A stretch of 64,000 bases of DNA from UBA7957 sp965224675 (GTDB lineage: Bacteria > Pseudomonadota > Gammaproteobacteria > Granulosicoccales > Granulosicoccaceae): contig CBDDAA010000004.1 of assembly GCA_965224675.1 (NCBI GenBank), positions 1 through 64,000 on the forward strand. The letters are read 5' to 3'. This document shows, in pieces, positions 45,358-54,047 of the stretch. Under the pieces are notes generated by a model that searched no databases, was not told the origin of the DNA, and was given only the letters and a program-made list of their open reading frames with translations. A program made the translations under genes and the position numbers. Within the stretch, counting starts at the first letter, position 1, and the number at the start of each line of letters is the position of its first letter.

Positions 45358-45879
45358 GTGACACGAAAACTCTCCCAAATGATATCCTGGGGCTGCGTGG
45401 TTGTACTTGTGCTCGCACCAGCAGCGTTTGCGTACCTGTTGTGGGATATTGAACTCTTTGCGCGTTTGGCTCAGAGCGGTATCGACCTTCCTGTCAGCTG
45501 GCCATCCGTTACTAATTGGCAGTGGTACACATTGTGGCTAATCACACTGCTGTACTTAGCCATCGGTTGGTTAGGCATCTTCTACTTACGCTGTGCTTTC
45601 ACAAAGTTCGCTTCGGGCGAGCTGATCAATCTAACAAACAGCCGTAACATCAGACGCTTTTCGGTACTGCTTTTTATGCAAGCCATCGCAAAGCCCCTGC
45701 TATTTACGATATCCAGCGCGCTTCTATCTGCAAACCATCCCACTGGACAAAAGATGCTGTCAATTTCACTCGGGAGCAATGAGATTTGGGGGATTGCACT
45801 GGCGTTAGTGTTTTGGGTGGTCAGTAGCTTAATGTTTGAAGCAAACAGAATTCAGTCTGAGAATGAAAAATTTATATAG
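45358..45879 (+). CDS. DUF2975-type membrane protein
   Basis: 173 residues with four predicted transmembrane helices (about 10-30, 58-78, 98-120 and 140-160). The layout and the downstream YozG-like regulator match the DUF2975 family, whose members are small membrane proteins nearly always paired with a Cro/CI-type regulator. The GTG start at 45358 gives the longest frame after the operator repeats. Function is unknown; regulation of the partner through the membrane is plausible but unproven. Confidence 0.7.
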   Translation: MTRKLSQMISWGCVVVLVLAPAAFAYLLWDIELFARLAQSGIDLPVSWPSVTNWQWYTLWLITLLYLAIGWLGIFYLRCAFTKFASGELINLTNSRNIRRFSVLLFMQAIAKPLLFTISSALLSANHPTGQKMLSISLGSNEIWGIALALVFWVVSSLMFEANRIQSENEKFI

Positions 45880-45888
45880 GGGTCGTAT

Positions 45889-46104
45889 ATGCCCATTCGC
45901 GTGAATCTGGACGTAATGCTGGCAAAGAGAAAAATTAAAGGTAAGGCGCTTGCAGCTGATGTAGGTATCACTGAACAGAATTTATCTTTACTTCGAACAG
46001 GTAACGTAAAAGGGGTGCGGTTCTTTACTCTGAGTAAAATATGTGAGCTTCTAGACTGTCAGCCAGGCGACATTCTTGAATATGTGCCGGAGAGTCCGAC
46101 TTAA
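45889..46104 (+). CDS. Small Cro/CI-type (YozG-like) HTH regulator
   Basis: A 71-residue, single-domain helix-turn-helix protein: MLAKRKIKGKALAADVGITEQNLSLLRTG (about residues 9-37) is the HTH_26 type, and the end LLDCQPGDILEYVPE is the usual tail. It follows the DUF2975 gene by 9 bases and is translated from its own ggggtcg-type site. The pair is likely autoregulated through the 21-base-spaced repeats upstream. Confidence 0.87.
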   Translation: MPIRVNLDVMLAKRKIKGKALAADVGITEQNLSLLRTGNVKGVRFFTLSKICELLDCQPGDILEYVPESPT

Positions 46105-46634
46105 ATCCTTTAGCTGGAACATGGCTAACTAGGATGCTGCGAAGGTCGGCAACGGGCACCTTCCATCAGGCCAACAAAATAACTATTGAATTACAAAATC
46201 ATTGCTGGAGAAGATGTGCTCCGAAACGAGTACTCTCGGCCACGACCCGTCATTCAGCTTTGAAAAATGCTAGTATGATTTTTAAATCTGTACGGGCAGC
46301 AAAGCGGCCACAGGGACAGTGGTGGACCCCTATCATTGGACAGCCCAAGGATGACATGAGCGCTTTAGAAAATAGACCCCGTCTATATCGAATTTGCAGA
46401 TCTGTTAGAGAAAATGTGGATTCAGCTCTATTCTCGCCTTCCTGAATTGCATCTATATCATCTATAGTTGCATATCGGATTCTACCGGCAGTAATAATTA
46501 TTTCAATCCCGTTGGTTAAAGCACTTTTGTGAACGTTGACTGATGTCGACCTACTGCATCGAAAGGGGTTGAGGGTTGCCAGACCGTTGTACACAGAAAA
46601 TCTGTAGAATTCTCTCAAAATCAGATCGAATTAT
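46105..46634. other. Gene-poor gap with a possible acetyltransferase remnant
   Basis: 530 bases before the LysE gene. On the minus strand, near 46430-46490, a short frame reads GRIRYATIDDIDAIQEGENR, like the beginning of a GNAT acetyltransferase, but the rest of that frame (to 46250) does not look like one. The region appears to be a patchwork of decayed genes. Nothing else convincing is seen. Confidence 0.4.
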
Positions 46635-47273
46635 ATGAATATTGAATTAATCAGCTTCTTAACCATTTCTCTGTTTATAGCAATCACACCTGGGCCTAGC
46701 GTCATTTATGTTGTGTCTTATAGCTTACGGTACGGAACGAAAGCTGGCATCGTGTCTACACTGGGGATCAATGCCGGTTCTATCGTAGCTATATTGATTG
46801 CCGCATTCGGTCTTTCGGCACTGTTAGATGCCTACCCAAACGCTATTAAGTTCATCGAAATAATCGGCGGTTTCTATGTAATATATTTGGCGACTCTCAT
46901 ATGGCCTCGAAAACCAATTGAGAATGTAGATGAGCAGTTGTTAGTGGAGACAAGCTACAGAAATCTTTTTAAAAACGGTGTCATCACAAGTGTTTTAAAC
47001 CCCAAGGACATATTGTTCTATACCGCGTTTATACCTACATTTATACCGCAGAGTGTCGATGGAAATTCATATCAAAGCTATTTCTTATTTCTGGCATTCT
47101 CGTACATGATTATTGGTTTTATAACAAAAAGCGCATTTGCGGTTTTCTCTGGATATACGAAAAAAGCGTTACGGTCAGAAAACGCGAATATCGTGAACTA
47201 CTTGTCTTTCACGCTATTGTTTAGTTTAGGAGCATTCCTCTTGGGAAAATCAATGAATTTGTTTTCCAAATAA
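46635..47273 (+). CDS. LysE/RhtB-family amino-acid exporter
   Basis: 212 residues with about six transmembrane helices. The family signature is at the N-terminus: SLFIAITPGPSVIYVVSYSLRYGTKAGIVSTLGINAG (two blocks in residues 13-49), followed by IIGGFYVIYLATLIW (near 75-90) and NPKDILFYTAFIPTFI (near 124-139). Members export lysine, homoserine, threonine, or related amino acids; the substrate here cannot be told. It stands alone, ending a patch of accessory genes. Confidence 0.88.
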   Translation: MNIELISFLTISLFIAITPGPSVIYVVSYSLRYGTKAGIVSTLGINAGSIVAILIAAFGLSALLDAYPNAIKFIEIIGGFYVIYLATLIWPRKPIENVDEQLLVETSYRNLFKNGVITSVLNPKDILFYTAFIPTFIPQSVDGNSYQSYFLFLAFSYMIIGFITKSAFAVFSGYTKKALRSENANIVNYLSFTLLFSLGAFLLGKSMNLFSK

Positions 47274-47519
47274 TGCACCTGCACTGGAGTATTCTGTTGC
47301 GCCGACGGAGGTATGTCCTGCAACGACGGTTTTCGATCTAGGTATCAATGTCCGGAATGGGCACATCTGAGACTGTCACGTCTCAATCATATTTGACACT
47401 GTCTGTAAGATCGAATCCACATCTTACCACTTTAGTGTGTTAACACTTCTACACTGTAGGCGTATAATCCCTGTGGGTTGAAACATCAACTATGATCCAG
47501 AGGATTGTGCGCAGACAAT

Positions 47520-48302
47520 TCACAGATACTCCGCTTGAACCACAATAGCCGTGACATTATCTGTGCCACCGCGCTCAAGCGCCAAATCAACCAGACTATT
47601 GACTGCTTGATGTGCGGTTACACCTGAATTCATCAGTTCTCCGATTTCCTGAGCGCTTATATCCTTATAAAGACCATCACTGCATAAAAGATATCGATCA
47701 CCCGGATGAACGGTAGTGTACTGAACTTCGATGCGTAACTTGTCGTGTACACCAACCGCACGAGTAATAATATTAGATGAAGGGTGGTGCTCCGCCTGCT
47801 CAGGTGTAATCTCTCCTAATGCACACATCTCCTGTACCAGACTATGATCTTCTGTCATTTGACTCAACTGATTATCACGTAATCGGTAAATGCGGCTATC
47901 ACCCGCCCAGAGGAAAAAGCAAAACGGATCAAATGCAAACATGGCGGCGACAGTACTGCCGATAACTTTTCCCTGCACCATTTTTCTACAGGCACGGTTA
48001 GCAGCGAGTAAACGGCTTTCAATATTTTCGATGTTTTGCGTCAAATCCTGAGAGCGTATGAAGCTGATTAAACTATTAACCACCGCCTGGCTGGCCTGAT
48101 CCCCACGACTATGTCCACCCATCCCATCAGCGACAACCCACAGGCATTGTTCTCTTACATCAAGAAAGGCATCTTCGTTGGCTGTGCGCACAAAACCAAT
48201 ATGGGTTCTTGCACAGGAGGTCCAAGCAAGAGGTGATGTATCCACTGCTCCATCCGGCTCAGGTATTAACGAAGGTGGAATCTCGGAATCTTTTGATAAC
48301 AT
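47520..48302 (-). CDS. PP2C-family Ser/Thr protein phosphatase
   Basis: 260 residues of a bacterial PP2C (Stp1/PppA-like) phosphatase. Motifs for the two-metal site are seen: VRTANEDAFL (about 38-47), VVADGMGGHSRGDQAS (about 56-71), LWAGDSRIYRLRD (near 136), and GGTDNVTAIVVQ at the end, with the CSDGLYK motif near 207. The enzyme is cytoplasmic. No partner kinase (PpkA/STPK) or type VI genes are in the window, so the target is unknown. It is divergent from gltX. Confidence 0.9.
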   Translation of the reverse strand: MLSKDSEIPPSLIPEPDGAVDTSPLAWTSCARTHIGFVRTANEDAFLDVREQCLWVVADGMGGHSRGDQASQAVVNSLISFIRSQDLTQNIENIESRLLAANRACRKMVQGKVIGSTVAAMFAFDPFCFFLWAGDSRIYRLRDNQLSQMTEDHSLVQEMCALGEITPEQAEHHPSSNIITRAVGVHDKLRIEVQYTTVHPGDRYLLCSDGLYKDISAQEIGELMNSGVTAHQAVNSLVDLALERGGTDNVTAIVVQAEYL

Positions 48303-48762
48303 GCTATAAAAAACCAGTTTAATTGTGCTCAGCTAATAACGTTATGTTTGCAGAATAATTGTTTCATTCCTAAAATCACCATTAAATTTTGAAAATCCAC
48401 ATAAGATTTGATTTGAATCGGGGGTATTCCATAGTGGCAACTGATTGATGGAAAAGAATATTCGCTCTGCTTGCCCAGTGTTACTATTGATCTCAAATCC
48501 GACCCTTTGTCTTCAATTTCTCAGTATTTACGTTTTTCTTGTTTACTACCTCTGATTTCTATATCTCAATCTCATCTAAAAACAGATTTTCAAATACTGA
48601 GTTTTGAAATTTAAGGTCATTCATTTGCGTCTTTTTCGCCTGTAACCTAAGCTTTAAATATCTTTATCCATCCCGCATTATAGTCTGAATCAGCGGCAAA
48701 TTTGAACTTCATTTGCTACAATTGTCGGTTGTTAAAACACAGCCATAGCAAGAGAGACCAAG
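48303..48762. other. Gene-free gap between PP2C and gltX
   Basis: 460 bases of AT-rich sequence between divergent genes. No credible frame or RNA gene is seen. A tacaat box near 48715-48720 could be the gltX -10 element; no good -35 is evident. Confidence 0.4.
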
Positions 48763-50187
48763 ATGACCATTCGAACCCGATTTGCTCCCAGCCCCACCGG
48801 ATATCTGCATATTGGTGGTGCACGTACCGCTTTGTTTAGCTGGTTATATGCCAAACATCACAAAGGGCAATTTATTTTGCGTATCGAAGACACTGATCTT
48901 GAGCGTTCGAGTCAGGCGTCTGTACAGGCAATTCTCGACGGTATGCAATGGCTGGGACTTGATTATGACGAAGGACCCTTTTACCAAACGCAACGGTTTG
49001 ATCGTTATCGGGAGGTGGTGGATAGATTGCTGGAGCAAGGCCATGCCTACTATTGCTACAGCACCTCGGAAGAGGTAAATCAAATGCGGGAAGAGGCCAG
49101 ACGTAATAAGCAAAAACCGCGATATAATGGTTTTTGGCGAGAGCGAAAAGATTCACCTCCCGAAGGAATATCACCCGTCGTAAGGTTTAAAAACCCACTA
49201 CAAGGCAGTGTGGTATTTAACGACCTCGTCTATGGCCGGATTGAGGTGCACAATAGCGAGTTGGACGACCTCGTGATTTTGCGATCAGATGGCACACCCA
49301 CATATAATTTAACTGTTGTGGTCGATGACCATGATATGGGCATTACCGACGTTATCCGTGGTGACGATCATATCAACAATACACCTCGTCAAATTAATCT
49401 ACTTACAGCAATGGGGGTCAAAATTCCACGTTATGCGCATTTGCCAATGATTTTGGGTGATGATGGTAAGCGTCTGTCCAAACGGCACGGCGCCATCAGT
49501 GTGATGCAATACGCAGAAGACGGTTATTTGCCCGAGGCAGTGCTTAATTATCTGGTACGTCTGGGTTGGTCGGCTGGTGACCAGGAAGTCTTTAGTCGAG
49601 AAGAAATGATCAGTCAATTTTCTCTGGCTGCTTGTAATCGATCCGGTTCCACTTTTAACACTGAAAAATTACAGTGGTTAAATCAACGCTATATGGGTGA
49701 ATCTGATCAAACTGTTTTAGGAACTTTGTTAGCGGCACAAATGAAATTAAAAGGTATCGAAGTCGCAGCTGGTCCCGATCCAGTAGTGGTTGCACAACTT
49801 CAGAAAGAACGTGCCAAAACGTTAAAGGAAATGGCTGAAAACAGCACATATTTTTACCAGGAATTCGATGAGTACGATGCCAAGGCCGCGAAAAAACAGT
49901 TAAGACCCGTCGCATTAGTGCCTCTGCAGACGATTCGAGATCAGCTCGATCTATTAACAGATTGGAACGCTGACTCGATACAGGCTGCAATAGAGCAAAC
50001 ATTGGCATCACTTGAGCTTGCCTACGGCAAAGTCGGTTTACCTCTGAGAGTCGCGCTTACTGGAACGGGTGTTTCACCTCCACTTGAGCAAACATTAGAG
50101 GTATTAGGTAAAGTACAAACATTGTCACGGATAAATCGTGCTCTAATATTTATCCAACAACGACAACAGGCAAGCACAAGCGCTTGA
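48763..50187 (+). CDS. gltX: Glutamyl-tRNA synthetase (GltX)
   Basis: Class I aminoacyl-tRNA synthetase charging tRNA-Glu. The HIGH motif lies in PSPTGYLHIGGARTALFSW (about residues 8-26), the KMSKS equivalent is KRLSKRHGA (near 236) and the RFAPSP start is present. The anticodon-binding C-terminus is full length. Length 474 residues, typical of discriminating bacterial enzymes. It is preceded by a gagagacc ribosome site and followed 40 bases later by tRNA-Ala. Confidence 0.97.
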   Translation: MTIRTRFAPSPTGYLHIGGARTALFSWLYAKHHKGQFILRIEDTDLERSSQASVQAILDGMQWLGLDYDEGPFYQTQRFDRYREVVDRLLEQGHAYYCYSTSEEVNQMREEARRNKQKPRYNGFWRERKDSPPEGISPVVRFKNPLQGSVVFNDLVYGRIEVHNSELDDLVILRSDGTPTYNLTVVVDDHDMGITDVIRGDDHINNTPRQINLLTAMGVKIPRYAHLPMILGDDGKRLSKRHGAISVMQYAEDGYLPEAVLNYLVRLGWSAGDQEVFSREEMISQFSLAACNRSGSTFNTEKLQWLNQRYMGESDQTVLGTLLAAQMKLKGIEVAAGPDPVVVAQLQKERAKTLKEMAENSTYFYQEFDEYDAKAAKKQLRPVALVPLQTIRDQLDLLTDWNADSIQAAIEQTLASLELAYGKVGLPLRVALTGTGVSPPLEQTLEVLGKVQTLSRINRALIFIQQRQQASTSA

Positions 50188-50227
50188 CATCTTTGAGTGT
50201 AAATTTTAAAGTTCGCTTCCCGCGTGT

Positions 50228-50303
<76 letters not shown>

Positions 50304-50537
50304 ATAATCAATTCGTTGAAGTTCTTCGGTATACATTCATTCTAAATAAACAGTTAATTACACATGATCTGTATTCGTCGTCTACGCGGATACTCTTTGC
50401 TACACTCGTAAAATAGGGTGTAAATACGGGTACATTCTCACAACTCAGGACATGTACTCGCTATGCGGCTACGTTGCTATTTTGACTTTAGGTGTTCCAG
50501 ATACAGATAATTACGCTTGATCTATCTATAGTTTTTC

Positions 50538-51674
50538 TTAATAAGGCGGTAACCCAATTTCTGCTGACGGATGCTCAAACAGTGCGCTCAATTCCGGCCA
50601 TTGCTCAATACAATCACCTGTCTGTGGAAAGCAATCAAGATCAAGACGGCCCTTATTCCACAAATTTTTCCCATCCACACAAATCGTATGATCCAGCACC
50701 ATCCAACAGATTTCTGCTGGCGCATAATTACCGCAGGTATGAAAATGAAGTAAACGAGGGTTGGTAAAGGCGGAGTTTGACCAACGGTCCGAGTTATCTG
50801 CTGCTTCAGCCCGATAATAACTAGCTGGATGTATGCCCGCATGCCATGAGTGAACTATATCCCTTTCAATACCAAATTTTTTTGCCACTCTGTTGTAATG
50901 TTGTTCGATCATATTGATTTGATGTAGGTCGCCGCTATGTCCAATAATTCGGCCGTTTTTTATTTCCACAAGCGTGGTGTGCTCAAGTTTAACACTGGCG
51001 GGTTGATAACATTTTGAGCCAGTCGGTGTGAGGAAATGTGTAAGTGCGACTTGGCCTGAAAATCCCGATGCATCCATGGGTTGCGGTACGCCAAGAGGAA
51101 AACGACTTACGGACACGTCGGCGTTTTTCTTGCTCTTCGTCTCGGTGCCACGGCCAGTGAAATTTGTACCCAGCGGACATGTGATTTTAATGTGTTCCGC
51201 AGTTAATAAAACCTCATTTACCGCCTCTTTTATTGCGACAAATGCAGCATAGGTTGCTCGACTATAGACGGATGCGAGCATTTCAATATCCCGCACGTAG
51301 CTCATTACGCCGCGTGTTCCTGATGCCAAACTACCAAATCGATCCTGATCACCCATGCGGGCAAAATACACTGTGCAATCATGAGCAGACACAGCCGCAT
51401 CCACCTCGGGATTGGCAAAGTTCTCTGGCTTTCCTACTTTAACTATTGTCGGATTCACACCTATTTCCCTGGCTGCCTGTGCGATAGCTTTTGGCGCCGC
51501 AGCATCATACCAACCCAATGCCGGGTCTTCACAGACTATCAGCAAGGCTTCGCTGGGCTTCAATTTAGCGCAATTAAACAGAAGGTTTTGCGCGCCTTGT
51601 TTTATGTTACGCTCTGAAGTCATTTGCGTGGGCCAACTTGTATTGTTTTGTTGATCTGTCAGATAGCCGATCAA
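50538..51674 (-). CDS. M29-aminopeptidase/NicX-like metalloprotein
   Basis: 378 residues (361 if the ATG at 51623 is used; the TTG at 51674 overlaps the oxygenase stop). The fold family contains M29 aminopeptidases and the ring-opening 2,5-dihydroxypyridine dioxygenase NicX. Visible motifs are CPLGTNFTGRG (near 187), SWHAGIHPASYY (near 286), LHFHTCGNYAPAEICWMVLDHTICVDGKNLW-type stretch (two blocks near 315-345), with several His and an Asp suited to bind a metal. Because it follows a non-heme oxygenase and an ABC importer, a ring-cleavage or hydrolase role in catabolism fits better than a peptidase. The exact reaction is unknown. Confidence 0.6.
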   Translation of the reverse strand: MIGYLTDQQNNTSWPTQMTSERNIKQGAQNLLFNCAKLKPSEALLIVCEDPALGWYDAAAPKAIAQAAREIGVNPTIVKVGKPENFANPEVDAAVSAHDCTVYFARMGDQDRFGSLASGTRGVMSYVRDIEMLASVYSRATYAAFVAIKEAVNEVLLTAEHIKITCPLGTNFTGRGTETKSKKNADVSVSRFPLGVPQPMDASGFSGQVALTHFLTPTGSKCYQPASVKLEHTTLVEIKNGRIIGHSGDLHQINMIEQHYNRVAKKFGIERDIVHSWHAGIHPASYYRAEAADNSDRWSNSAFTNPRLLHFHTCGNYAPAEICWMVLDHTICVDGKNLWNKGRLDLDCFPQTGDCIEQWPELSALFEHPSAEIGLPPY

Positions 51675-52636
51675 TTCTTACGGTAAGAGAAAGCTTTGTC
51701 AAACCGCCACACAAGATAATCTGCGCAGGATATAGGTGCTTCTTTTGCCGGATAATCCGTGCCAAATACATCGCGTGCGTCGATCAGTGTATGAGGGTCT
51801 GGATCGAAGGCTAGGACCAGTGATAATCGTTCCTTGCCAGAGCGGTTCACCACGCGGTGTGGGGTTGATTTATATGCGCCGTCGGTCCATCGCGCCAGCA
51901 AATCGGCGACATTGACAATCATCGTTCCATCAATGGGTGGCGCTTCCATCCACTGACCATTGATATCCTCAATCTGTAATCCGCCTACATTATCCTGGCA
52001 CAGAACAGTCAGCACACCAAAATCAGTGTGGGGGCCTACGCCGAACTGATTTTCGCCCATTTCTTCAGGCTGATGGGGGTAATAGACAAAAGATGCACGA
52101 CTAAGTGGCCTGGCACTGGTACGAAGAAAAAAATTTTCATCCAGACCAAGGCCTAATGCAAATCCACGCATCAAATGATGGGCCAGCTCATGTGCCTGGT
52201 GGAAAAAATCCATTGCCTGTTCTTGCATTAATGGCATAAATTTCGGCCATTGGTTGGCCCCTCGCAGCGGATGATCTTGTGGCGTGTTACCCGATTTATC
52301 CTGGTACCCCCATACGAAACTTTCCTTAAGGTCGGCTCTGACATCAGTTTGCATTTTTGCGCGGCCCTGGGCTAACCAGCCACGATGTTTGTCAGAGACG
52401 GACACAGATTTTTTATCAGATGTGTGGTTACGGAAAAATTCCAAAGCACAGCGACGTGATGCCTGAATGCTTTCTTCAGCAATGCCATGGCCCTTGATGT
52501 AGATAAAACCCAGCTCTTTACTTGCCGCATGCAGTGCATCAGCTACCGCTTTTGCATTGCTGCCATTGCGTAGTGGAGTGATGTCGATTACCGGAATAGA
52601 TTCTGCTTCCATTTTATTCGCTTGGGCATAGGACAT
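51671..52636 (-). CDS. Isopenicillin-N-synthase-like Fe(II)/2-oxoglutarate oxygenase
   Basis: 321 residues from the ATG at 52636, chosen because the longer frame would run through the upstream palindrome. The N-terminal DIOX_N part (IPVIDITPLRNGSNAKAVADAL region) is followed by the catalytic fold: HTDFGVLTVLCQD (His and Asp ligands near 198-200), the distal His in STPHRVVNRSGKERLSLV (near 256) and Arg for the co-substrate. Such enzymes hydroxylate, desaturate or ring-close small molecules. The stop overlaps the start of the NicX-like gene, so both are made from one message with the upstream transporter genes. Confidence 0.83.
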   Translation of the reverse strand: MSYAQANKMEAESIPVIDITPLRNGSNAKAVADALHAASKELGFIYIKGHGIAEESIQASRRCALEFFRNHTSDKKSVSVSDKHRGWLAQGRAKMQTDVRADLKESFVWGYQDKSGNTPQDHPLRGANQWPKFMPLMQEQAMDFFHQAHELAHHLMRGFALGLGLDENFFLRTSARPLSRASFVYYPHQPEEMGENQFGVGPHTDFGVLTVLCQDNVGGLQIEDINGQWMEAPPIDGTMIVNVADLLARWTDGAYKSTPHRVVNRSGKERLSLVLAFDPDPHTLIDARDVFGTDYPAKEAPISCADYLVWRFDKAFSYRKN

Positions 52637-52653
52637 ATCGAGTCTCTTGCGAG

Positions 52654-52692
52654 TTAGGCAAATAATTGCAGTATACGCAATTATTTGCCTAA
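52654..52692. promoter_or_regulatory. Perfect 16-bp inverted repeat between the CMD-like and oxygenase genes
   Basis: Arms ttaggcaaataattgc (52654-52669) and gcaattatttgcctaa (52677-52692) are exactly complementary around a 7-base spacer agtatac. It starts 9 bases after the CMD-like stop and ends 18 bases before the oxygenase start. No T run follows on the minus strand, so it is an operator, an RNA-processing or stabilising hairpin, rather than a terminator. Confidence 0.7.
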
Positions 52693-52700
52693 TGCGAATT

Positions 52701-53282
52701 TCACTTTTTATCGGCGTAGTAACCGACAATATCTCCCTGGGTGGTCACGCCAAGCCCATTCAGGCAACGGTTAACATAGTTGAAATAGCAAATAATCTGG
52801 TTAGCTTCAAGGATTTGCCCATCATCGAGTCCTTCCTGCTTTAGTGCATCAACATTGGCCTTGTTTATTTCGCCAGGTGAAAGTGTTAGTTTCTCCGCAT
52901 AGTCCAGCAAAGCCAGCTCTTTACCTTCAAATACAATCCCCGGCTTGTGTGCCAGCAATGCGGCTTCAATTTTATCAGCGCGTTCATTATCAGCAATTAA
53001 ATGACGCGCATTGGCCCAATGATTAGCCAGTGAATAGGTGCAGTTATTAAGGATCGAAATATAAGTACTGATGGTTTCCTGCAACCACTCAGGCAGGGTA
53101 TTGGCCGAATCATGCAGCGCAGCCTGATACAATACCACATGGCCGCGCATGGTCTGGGGTCGTAACGAATGAATGCGCATAACGTTATCCACGGTCCCGT
53201 GCGGTGTTCGTGCAAGACTCAATACTTCCAGCAACTCTTCATCGGCATCTTCATCCGGGATCATTCTTATCCATGCGGACAT
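52701..53282 (-). CDS. Carboxymuconolactone-decarboxylase-like (peroxidase-related) protein
   Basis: 193 residues, all-helical, AhpD/CMD superfamily. The active-site block reads NNCTYSLANH (about 113-122), where family members usually have Cys-X-X-Cys followed by His; the second Cys is Ser here (codon tca), so a thiol-disulfide mechanism would need another partner. A ggag site lies 9 bases before the start. It lies 12 bases after the permease gene and belongs to the transporter-oxygenase operon. Confidence 0.75.
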   Translation of the reverse strand: MSAWIRMIPDEDADEELLEVLSLARTPHGTVDNVMRIHSLRPQTMRGHVVLYQAALHDSANTLPEWLQETISTYISILNNCTYSLANHWANARHLIADNERADKIEAALLAHKPGIVFEGKELALLDYAEKLTLSPGEINKANVDALKQEGLDDGQILEANQIICYFNYVNRCLNGLGVTTQGDIVGYYADKK

Positions 53283-53294
53283 AGGTAAACTCCG

Positions 53295-54047
53295 TTAATT
53301 TCTCTCATCAGTTTTTAGTCGTTTTTCAAGCCTGCGTACACAGTAGGAAACGATTAAGATCAAAGCCAGGTACTCCAATAGTAAAATTGTATAGATTTCG
53401 AGCGGCCTGTATTCAGTTACAACCAGCTCATTGGCCTTTCTGGTCAGTTCCTGCATGCCGATGACTGAAACCAGTGAAGACATTTTCAGCATATAAACCA
53501 ACTGGTTGCCGAGTGCCGGCAGAATGCGGCGGATGGCCTGTGGCAGGATTATAAACCGCATCGTGTCCAAATAGTTAAGCGAGACTGATTGGGCGGCTTC
53601 ATATTGCCCTCTGTCAATGGACTGGATTCCGGCGCGGAAAATCTCGGCCTCAAAGGCACTGTCCGACAGCGCCAGCGCGATCACACCCGCCCAAAAAACG
53701 TTGATGGTTATTCCCGTCATCTGCGACATGCCATAATAGACCCATAAAATCAGTACGAGTATTGGAACGGCGCGTACAAGCTCTACATAGCCTCGATTTA
53801 GCCCACGCAAATATTTGTTAGCTGACAGGCCGGGCAGGGCAACCAGCAGTCCCACCAAAATTGATATGAAGATTGCAGTAGCAGACAACAGAATCGTATA
53901 ATACAAGCCGCTAAATAAAAACTGCAGATTGGACATGCCTTTTGGGCTTGCGGGGTTCACCACATACCAGCCCCAGTCGGCTGAACAACCCGAAAGTAAA
54001 ATGAACAGAAAAATGCCGATAAGATTTCTTTTCATAACCACGGCCAC
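53295..54047 (-). CDS. Polar amino-acid ABC transporter permease (HisM-type)
   Basis: About 250 residues with the PAAT permease signature: SGLYYTILLSATAIFISILVG (near 47-67), EAAQSVSLNYLDTMRFIILPQAIRRILPALGNQ (two blocks near 164-196) and an EAA loop. The GTG at 54047 overlaps the ATPase stop; an internal ATG at 54035 is the alternative. The N-terminus looks unusual, a signal-like segment ending in a lipobox-like LLSGC before the first permease helix. Only one permease accompanies the ATPase, so a homodimer is implied. The substrate is probably an amino acid or similar compound. Confidence 0.88.
   Translation of the reverse strand: MAVVMKRNLIGIFLFILLSGCSADWGWYVVNPASPKGMSNLQFLFSGLYYTILLSATAIFISILVGLLVALPGLSANKYLRGLNRGYVELVRAVPILVLILWVYYGMSQMTGITINVFWAGVIALALSDSAFEAEIFRAGIQSIDRGQYEAAQSVSLNYLDTMRFIILPQAIRRILPALGNQLVYMLKMSSLVSVIGMQELTRKANELVVTEYRPLEIYTILLLEYLALILIVSYCVRRLEKRLKTDERN

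Noticed and set aside
43808..46634. A complete integron
   Set aside because: No integrase gene and only one reasonable attC-like site are visible, so only a lone site is reported.
52913..52945. Selenocysteine in the CMD-like active site
   Set aside because: The residue in place of the second Cys is encoded by tca (Ser), not tga.
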